NCBI GenBank assembly: GCA_022704525.1
Contig: JAKJGF010000006.1
Location: 1 to 42,930, forward strand
Length of the DNA: 42,930 nucleotides
Reading direction: 5' to 3'
Origin: Bacillota bacterium
GTDB lineage: Bacteria > Vulcanimicrobiota > SpSt-956 > JAKJGF01
Of this stretch, positions 34,459 to 40,097 are shown one piece after another. A model generated the notes under the pieces. It worked only from the letters and a program-made list of their open reading frames with translations, was not told the DNA's origin and made no database searches. Position 1 is the first letter of the stretch. The number at the start of each line of letters is the position of its first letter. A program made the position numbers and the translations under genes.

Positions 34459-35805
34459 TCACATTATCACCGCTCCGCCCTCTTTCGCCTTTTCAAGAAT
34501 AACTGCTCCGGGAAAACATTTACAGACCTCTTCAGAACCACTCTGAAGAAAGATCTTTCTGTTATCATCAATGAGATGTGTTCTTACAAGTTCTGTTATA
34601 AAAGACATATTGATCTTTTCCAGTTCCATAAGATATTCATAAAAAGAAAACTTCTTATTTTCACGGATAAGATTTTCCCCTATAATTTTTGCCACATCCA
34701 TACAGTTATCCAGCATAAAGACCACATTGGTTCCATGTCTTATAATCGCCTCATGTAATAATTCTTCCGGGATTTTTCCTCCTTTTAAATCCTCAAAGAA
34801 ACTTTCAATGAGATTTAAGGCCTTTTTTAGATTTTTATCTGCCAGGGCTAGATTTATTTTAAATATACCTGTCTCATTATAAACATTATACATACTGGAG
34901 CAGAGATAGGTTATATTTTCTTTTTCTCTCAGTAAATTATTTAAAAGGCTTGTATAGCCGAAAGTGAGGAGAGACTTCAGAACCCGCCATGTAAGTCCTT
35001 CCATCCTGCTCTTTACAGGAAAGCTCCACCCTATAGAGAGATATACCTGTGATTTATGATGGGAGGGAAGATAAAATATCTTTCCCTCAGGCACTTTTGC
35101 GGTAACTTTGAAATCCGCTCTTTTTACCGGTTCACCGGAAGGAAATTTTTTAAGTAAGGAGGAGAGTTTTTTAGAAAAATTAGGAGATAGATTCCCTGCT
35201 CCCGATATGACCAGGTTGTTTTTGTGATAAACCTCTTTTATATGTTCACGGAGTATGGTTGAATTTATTTCGTTTATAACCCTTTCCTTACCTACAGGGT
35301 GTCGTGAGACAGGAAGAGGAAGAAGAAGTAAATTTTCAATTGTAAGGGACGAATAAAAGGAAGGGTCATTTAATTCTCTATATCTTTCCTGCTGTATGAT
35401 AAGTCGTTCCGATTGAATAAATTCTTCTTTTAAAGCCGGTTTTGTAAGGATTTCTTCTATTATATGGAGAGCATGAGAGTCATATCCCTGAGGGGTTTTT
35501 ATCCAGAAGGCTACCATATCTCTTGTGGAATAGGCCGAAACCTGTCCGCCAATACCCTCAACCTGTCTCGATATATCATAGAGAGTGGGATATGTCTCTG
35601 TACCCCTTAGAAGTATATGTTCTATAAAATGAGAAATTCCCCAGATATTCTGCTCTTCGTAGGCCACTCCGTCGTGAAAATAAAATATAATACTCATTGC
35701 AGGGGTATTGTTGTTTTTAAGGATTGCCACAGGTGTAGAATCAATATTAATAAATTCTGTTTGAAACTTTTTTGTAAATTCTTTTAGATATGGAGAAATA
35801 TTCAT
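34459..35805 (-). CDS. M16-family zinc metallopeptidase of the candidate RiPP cluster
   Basis: 448 residues, the size of a single M16 half-shell protein (as AlbF or the mitochondrial-processing-peptidase type). The inverted zinc motif HFIEH is at His59/Glu62/His63, with the third ligand Glu140 exactly 77 residues later. A second M16 domain follows (about 200-430). It begins 10 bases after the radical SAM gene, so the two are made together. In PQQ, subtilosin and related pathways an M16 peptidase trims the modified precursor; here that role is inferred from context. No signal peptide, so it acts in the cytosol. Confidence 0.88.
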   Translation of the reverse strand: MNISPYLKEFTKKFQTEFINIDSTPVAILKNNNTPAMSIIFYFHDGVAYEEQNIWGISHFIEHILLRGTETYPTLYDISRQVEGIGGQVSAYSTRDMVAFWIKTPQGYDSHALHIIEEILTKPALKEEFIQSERLIIQQERYRELNDPSFYSSLTIENLLLLPLPVSRHPVGKERVINEINSTILREHIKEVYHKNNLVISGAGNLSPNFSKKLSSLLKKFPSGEPVKRADFKVTAKVPEGKIFYLPSHHKSQVYLSIGWSFPVKSRMEGLTWRVLKSLLTFGYTSLLNNLLREKENITYLCSSMYNVYNETGIFKINLALADKNLKKALNLIESFFEDLKGGKIPEELLHEAIIRHGTNVVFMLDNCMDVAKIIGENLIRENKKFSFYEYLMELEKINMSFITELVRTHLIDDNRKIFLQSGSEEVCKCFPGAVILEKAKEGGAVIM

Positions 35806-35815
35806 AGATAAACCT

Positions 35816-36847
35816 CTATTTCTGAATTGCTAATTCTCTCTGTAGTCGGTAACAGCAGTAGGGATTATTGAATTTACTTCCTGTAGAGGCATAGGCAGTA
35901 ACAGTACAACCCCCCCTGCAGGGATCACTTTTTGGACAATCCTTACAAAAGCCTTCCATCATATCAGGAGAAAAATACCTGTTATATTTAAATCTCTCAG
36001 GGTCTTCCCATATGGTTCTGAGCTTTTCTGTTCTTATATTTCCCTCTATCATTTCTCTCGGTAAAGACAGACATCCTTTAATAGAACCATCTGCGTCGAC
36101 TCCCATAAGATGACGGCCTGCATAACAGCCTTTCCAGGGGGTTTTTGTAATGGGAGGTTCACAATAATATCCCATATTATCCCCCTGTATCACCCTTATT
36201 CCCCCTTTAATCTGTTGTTTTTCATAGATAAATTGTGCAATTTCAAGAAGATCTTCCGGTTCCAGAGCATATTCATTATTTTCCTTCATTCTGCCCTGTT
36301 TGAAAACAATCTGAATCTGCCAGGATTCTAAAGCTATATGAGAAAGAATTTTATACATTTCTTCCATATCTTTTATATTTAATTTTGAGATATGAGTGAC
36401 TGCACCTATAGAGAGACCTTCTTTAACTCCTTCAGTGGCTGCTTTTACGGATACCCTGAAAGAATCCGGGTGATTTCGAATAAAGTTATGGGTTTTTTCT
36501 GTGCCGTCAAAACTTATACCTACACGGCGAACTCCTGAGGAAAGAAGCCTGGGTATATTTTCTTCCAGTAAAAGTCCGTTTGTTATTATATTCGTCTTAA
36601 CTCCTGCATCTACAAGCTTTTTCCCGTAAATATGCCATGAGGGATGAAGAAGTGGTTCTCCTCCTGAAAGGGTGAGAACTTCCGTACTCAGATCCACTAA
36701 TTGTTCTATGAGGTCCAATCCCTCTTTTTCAGTCAATTCATCAGGCCTTGCCGGCCCTGCACAGGAACCACAGTGAACACACTTCATATTACATCTTAAA
36801 GTAAGTTCCCATCCTACTACACGCGGTTTAAAAGGAAATTCAGACAT
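35816..36847 (-). CDS. Radical SAM/SPASM peptide-modifying enzyme (candidate)
   Basis: 343 residues. The radical SAM cluster motif is C19-xxx-C23-xx-C26 in LTLRCNMKCVHCGS, followed by GGEP. The SPASM domain is complete: C241...C259, then C301-xx-C304-x5-C310-xxx-C314 and C331/C332, for auxiliary iron-sulfur clusters. The text CVHCGSCAGPARPDELT is close in style to peptide maturases such as MftC. No N-terminal PqqD-like recognition domain is fused. TAGGAGTTGATG precedes the ATG. It sits between the MFS exporter and the M16 peptidase. An anaerobic-sulfatase-maturase or cofactor enzyme is the alternative. Confidence 0.9.
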   Translation of the reverse strand: MSEFPFKPRVVGWELTLRCNMKCVHCGSCAGPARPDELTEKEGLDLIEQLVDLSTEVLTLSGGEPLLHPSWHIYGKKLVDAGVKTNIITNGLLLEENIPRLLSSGVRRVGISFDGTEKTHNFIRNHPDSFRVSVKAATEGVKEGLSIGAVTHISKLNIKDMEEMYKILSHIALESWQIQIVFKQGRMKENNEYALEPEDLLEIAQFIYEKQQIKGGIRVIQGDNMGYYCEPPITKTPWKGCYAGRHLMGVDADGSIKGCLSLPREMIEGNIRTEKLRTIWEDPERFKYNRYFSPDMMEGFCKDCPKSDPCRGGCTVTAYASTGSKFNNPYCCYRLQRELAIQK

Positions 36848-36872
36848 TTACATCAACTCCTATATCAGTTAA

Positions 36873-36938
36873 AGGTGAAAAGTGAAAGGTGAAAAGAAGA
36901 AAGAAACCTGATTACTGTTCACTGTTCACTGCTCACGT
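36873..36938. repeat. Heptamer palindrome (AAAGTGA / TGTTCAC)
   Basis: GGTGAAAAGTGAAAGGTGAA on the left and CTGTTCACTGTTCACTGCTC on the right, between the MFS and radical SAM genes; a transcript could fold it into a hairpin. Confidence 0.6.
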
Positions 36939-36950
36939 TATATATATTAT

Positions 36951-38159
36951 CTATGTTCTCTCTAACTCCTTTTTTGACTTAAAGGAAAAGTATATTATTC
37001 CGATAAAGACACTTAATAAAATCATATATGTAGCAAAATCTGTTGTTACCCTTATAGGATATTTATCTATAAAAAAACCTGAGAGGCCCATCCCGAAAGC
37101 TACGGTGCTTATAACCATAGAACTTGCAGTTCCAAGTATTTTACCTCTCATTTTATCAGGAGTATCCTTCATAAGAACAGTAAAAAACAGTACATTAGAG
37201 AGACCGTCTCCAATACCTCCCAGAAATATACTTATCATTGCCGGGTAGAGAGAATTGAAATGAAAAGTCAATCCCATACCGAGAGCCATAATAAGAATAG
37301 ATATACCGAAAAAGGTTTCTGTAGAAATTTTAAATCTTTTAGAAATATAATCAGTCATAAGGGAACCAAAAAATACCCCTGCAGACCATATGCCTACAAG
37401 CCATCCATAAGCTGCACCCCGGCTCATGGCAAGTGTTTTTGCAAATAAAGGAAGGCCCATATTGTAAGCTCCACTTCCCAGTGCATCTATTGTTTTTACA
37501 ATTACTAAAAATATCATAATAGGTTGAGTTTTTAGAAATTCAATAGTACCTCTGAATTCCTCAAGGATCCCTTCTTTTGTAGATCCTTTCTTTTCTGTCT
37601 GTGTAATTATTATTATTAAAGTGACACATATAGTAGAAATAACAAATGAAAGTGAGTCTATAATAAAAATCCACTGAAAATTTAAGAATGAAACTATTAC
37701 AGCTCCTGCCATAGAAGCAATAACAGTGGTGGGAGAACTTGCCATTCTCATTATGGAATTTGCTTTCATAAGATCTTCTTTTTCTACTATATTGGGAAGA
37801 ATTGCATTGCTGGAAGCCGTGTAAATCTTATCAAGGGCAGATGTGATAATCCCTATAATAAAAAAAGTGGTGAGATCCTTTGTAAATATATAACCGAGTA
37901 TTAATAAGGCCCTTAAAGTGTCACAGATAATCATAATCTTTTTTCGAGAATAATGATCTGCAAGATATCCGCCCAGAGGGCCGAAAAAAATAGCAGGGAG
38001 CATTTTGGCCATCATAAAGGTACCAAGTATTTTACCTGAACCGAAGACATGGTGGACATAGAGGTTTAATCCAATGAAATCAATACCGCTTCCCAGTCTG
38101 GATATGGTCATACCTGTTAAAAGTAATACAAAGTTTCTATTCAACAGTATTTTATACAA
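36951..38159 (-). CDS. MFS exporter of the EntS (MFS_3) type
   Basis: 402 residues with about eleven or twelve membrane helices. The loop between helices 2 and 3 has GPLGGYLADHYSRKKIM, the MFS motif A in the form found in EntS-like exporters of siderophores, peptides and macrolides. The start is TTG at 38159 after AAGGATGA. It lies between the 23-codon peptide gene and the radical SAM gene on the same strand, so it is the natural exporter for a modified peptide; the substrate is inferred. Confidence 0.88.
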   Translation of the reverse strand: MYKILLNRNFVLLLTGMTISRLGSGIDFIGLNLYVHHVFGSGKILGTFMMAKMLPAIFFGPLGGYLADHYSRKKIMIICDTLRALLILGYIFTKDLTTFFIIGIITSALDKIYTASSNAILPNIVEKEDLMKANSIMRMASSPTTVIASMAGAVIVSFLNFQWIFIIDSLSFVISTICVTLIIIITQTEKKGSTKEGILEEFRGTIEFLKTQPIMIFLVIVKTIDALGSGAYNMGLPLFAKTLAMSRGAAYGWLVGIWSAGVFFGSLMTDYISKRFKISTETFFGISILIMALGMGLTFHFNSLYPAMISIFLGGIGDGLSNVLFFTVLMKDTPDKMRGKILGTASSMVISTVAFGMGLSGFFIDKYPIRVTTDFATYMILLSVFIGIIYFSFKSKKELERT

Positions 38160-38182
38160 AATATCATCCTTAAAATTAAAAA

Positions 38183-38197
38183 CGCCTCTTGGAGGCG
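38183..38197 (-). terminator. Rho-independent terminator between the peptide gene and its operon
   Basis: CGCCTC-TTG-GAGGCG (38183-38197) is a perfect 6-bp GC-rich stem. On the minus strand it is preceded by an A-rich run and followed by TTTTTAATTTT, the form of a strong intrinsic terminator. It lies 35 bases after the peptide stop and 23 before the MFS start, so it can attenuate transcription into the enzymes. Confidence 0.8.
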
Positions 38198-38232
38198 ATG
38201 ATTTTTTCTTCTTTTAATGATTGAGTTTAACC

Positions 38233-38304
38233 CTACCAATCGGGATCAATTATATAACATCCATGAATTTCCTCACAGGTTATTTCTTCTCTATCAAGAT
38301 ACAT
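38233..38304 (-). CDS. 23-aa peptide, candidate RiPP precursor
   Basis: ATG at 38304 with a perfect AAGGAGGG (38313-38320), 8 bases away, the best ribosome-binding site in this region, and a TAG at 38233-38235. The product starts MYLDREE, is acidic, has Cys10 and Cys16 (CX5C), His14-Gly15 and Tyr17, and ends in Asp20, Pro21, Asp22, Trp23. Length matches PqqA (22-24 residues) but the sequence is different. It has its own promoter upstream and terminator downstream, then the MFS, radical SAM/SPASM and M16 genes, as in precursor-first RiPP operons. A regulatory leader peptide is the alternative. No similar frame is found on the other strand with such signals. Confidence 0.62.
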   Translation of the reverse strand: MYLDREEITCEEIHGCYIIDPDW

Positions 38305-38344
38305 TTTTTTATCCCTCCTTAAGTTATTTTATTTCATTACCTAT

Positions 38345-38373
38345 AATTTATAATATTTTGATTAATAAGTCAA
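38345..38373 (-). promoter_or_regulatory. Promoter of the 23-aa peptide gene
   Basis: On the minus strand TTGACT (38373-38368), 17 bases, TAAATT (38350-38345); TATAAA at 38352-38347 with a 15-base spacer is the alternative -10. It would give a leader of about 30 bases to the ribosome-binding site. Confidence 0.5.
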
Positions 38374-38376
38374 TGG

Positions 38377-38398
38377 TTTTTGTTAACTTTTTGTTAAC
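38377..38398. promoter_or_regulatory. Tandem 11-bp repeat TTTTTGTTAAC, possible activator site
   Basis: TTTTTGTTAAC occurs twice in direct succession (38377-38387, 38388-38398). Each copy holds the palindrome GTTAAC, and the 11-base period is one helical turn. The pair ends 3 bases upstream of the -35 of the peptide promoter, where a class II activator would bind. Confidence 0.45.
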
Positions 38399-38446
38399 TC
38401 AAGAAAGAAAGGTTTATTTTCAAAAGGCTCGAATTTATTTAATAAA

Positions 38447-38590
38447 GTGAAAAGAAGTGAAAAGTGAAAAAAGGTTTATAGTTTAAGGTTTAGCGTTGAG
38501 TGTTTGGGAAGTTTAAAAGATATTTTGTAATTTAAGGTTTTAGTCAACTTTAAACTCTCAACTCTCTACTATAAATTACCATTCACTACT
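38447..38590. repeat. Compound heptamer repeat (AAAGTGA; GTTTAAG / CTTTAAAC)
   Basis: AAAAGAAGTGAAAAGTGAAA is followed by GTTTATAGTTTAAGGTTTAG-type units and then by complementary CAACTTTAAACTCTCAACTC. This fills the spacer before the SDR gene. Confidence 0.5.
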
Positions 38591-38606
38591 TATAAGGAGG
38601 TTTGAT

Positions 38607-39374
38607 ATGCTCAAAGACAAGGTAGTAATTATAACAGGTGCATCAAAAGGTCTTGGTTTATCAACAGGAAAGATCTTTTTAAGGGAAGGGGCAAAGGTTG
38701 TTGTAATAGCAAGAGATAAAGATTTACTCGAAAAATCATGGCATGGAGTCAGTAATGTTCTCACCCTGGAGGGGGATATCTCCTCTGAAAAAACTGTTAA
38801 AGATATTTTCGAAAAAACCCTGTCTCATTATGGTAATATACATATACTCGTTAATAATGCATCCATACCCCTTATAAAGAAAATGACAGAGACAACACTC
38901 GAGGAATGGGAAAGACTTTTCTCTGTCAATATGACAGGTACATTTCTTATGTCCAGAGAAGCTGTAAGTCACATGATAAAAAATAATATAAAAGGAAAAA
39001 TTATTAATATTTCCTCTGTTTCAGGTGATGTGGGAGCACCTCTGGGAACAGCTTATTCCGCATCAAAGGCTGCCATTATAGGTTTTTCAAAGGCCCTTTC
39101 TAAAGAAGTGGCATCTTCCGGGATAAATGTTAATTGTATATGCCCCGGTGCTATGGATACAGACATGTTTCATAAGGATACTACAGGTGTCCTTGCTGAA
39201 ATGTTTAATGCCGACAGAGAGACTTTACTTAAGAAAACAATAAATGCTATTCCCTTAAAAAGGCTTCTCACCCCGGATGAAGTAGCAGAATTGATTTTGT
39301 ATCTTTCTTCCGAGAAGGCTTCCGGAATAACAGGTCAGACTGTTAATATTGATTGCGGATATGCTATTCATTAA
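38607..39374 (+). CDS. Short-chain dehydrogenase/reductase, FabG-like
   Basis: 255 residues, classical SDR length. NAD(P) motif TGASKGLG (10-17), NNAS near 84, Asn108, Ser137, and Tyr150-xxx-Lys154 (YSASK), so all four catalytic residues are present; the C-terminus has GQTVNIDCGYA, typical of FabG-type enzymes. It would reduce or oxidise a carbonyl/alcohol with NAD(P)H; the substrate is unknown and no fatty acid genes adjoin. AAGGAGG precedes the ATG. Confidence 0.9.
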   Translation: MLKDKVVIITGASKGLGLSTGKIFLREGAKVVVIARDKDLLEKSWHGVSNVLTLEGDISSEKTVKDIFEKTLSHYGNIHILVNNASIPLIKKMTETTLEEWERLFSVNMTGTFLMSREAVSHMIKNNIKGKIINISSVSGDVGAPLGTAYSASKAAIIGFSKALSKEVASSGINVNCICPGAMDTDMFHKDTTGVLAEMFNADRETLLKKTINAIPLKRLLTPDEVAELILYLSSEKASGITGQTVNIDCGYAIH

Positions 39375-39379
39375 TTTGT

Positions 39380-39411
39380 TGTAGAGAACAGACAAAAGCC
39401 TGTTCTCTACA
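39380..39411. terminator. Bidirectional hairpin between convergent genes
   Basis: GTAGAGAACAG (39381-39391) and CTGTTCTCTAC (39400-39410) pair perfectly around an 8-base loop, between the SDR gene and the exported protein gene. Confidence 0.65.
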
Positions 39412-39418
39412 GTATTAA

Positions 39419-39916
39419 CTATTTATCGGCAGGACCATAATTAAATTCAATAGATTCAAGTACTTTATCTTTATAAATTATTTCAAAGGTATATTTACCG
39501 TAAGGATCATCAGATAACATACCTATAGTTTTTATAAAAGAACCTTTTTCTTTATCAAATTTTAAATTATAATCATAAAAATTGACGTTTTCTGCTACTG
39601 TTTCTCCTTTGGAATCATAGAAATTGCCGGTATCTGGCATTCTCATTCTCAGTATAACACCTTCCACAGCTCCTTCATAATCAAAGGATATACCGATAAG
39701 TGTGCTTTTTTCAATCTTTTCTCCCACGGTAAAATTATAATTCCCAATAGCCTTTATAGTGGTTGTTTCTTCAGTAATCTTTCTCTGGTCTTCCTCTTTT
39801 CCTGCATAACCAAATTTCAGGTTTGAAATTTTAAAGTCCTCTGCAAAAGCTGTTACAAAAGTAGTAAGAATAAGTGAAGAGATCAGAAAGATTGATAGAA
39901 AACTTTTTTTATACAT
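39419..39916 (-). CDS. Exported hypothetical beta-rich protein
   Basis: 165 residues. Signal peptide with an AFA-EDF cleavage site (about 25), then alternating strands (FKISNLKFGY, STLIGISFDYEG, VILRMRMPD, YTFEIIYKDKV) consistent with one beta-sandwich. No Cys in the mature part. AAGGAGG precedes the ATG. No family recognised. It is divergent from the alpha-2-macroglobulin gene. Confidence 0.7.
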   Translation of the reverse strand: MYKKSFLSIFLISSLILTTFVTAFAEDFKISNLKFGYAGKEEDQRKITEETTTIKAIGNYNFTVGEKIEKSTLIGISFDYEGAVEGVILRMRMPDTGNFYDSKGETVAENVNFYDYNLKFDKEKGSFIKTIGMLSDDPYGKYTFEIIYKDKVLESIEFNYGPADK

Positions 39917-40097
39917 TATACATACCTCCTTAAATTTATATTATATTAATAATTCTATATTCAGGCATAATATCCTACTGAAATTTTTATTATAGTAACA
40001 GGTCTGAAAATAATATAGGAATATTTCAGGATTTTATGGAATATATAATAGAAAAGTTCGACTTATAAAGTGAATTTATTTCATAGGAGGAATTTGT

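Noticed and set aside
36889-37248. 119-codon plus-strand frame over the end of the MFS gene
   Set aside because: It is a shadow of the MFS coding region in the opposite frame, with no start signals.
38217-38450. 77-codon plus-strand frame across the spacer upstream of the MFS gene
   Set aside because: It lies antisense to the 23-codon peptide gene, has no ribosome-binding site, runs through the peptide promoter and its composition is simply AT-rich. The minus-strand peptide has all the expression signals.
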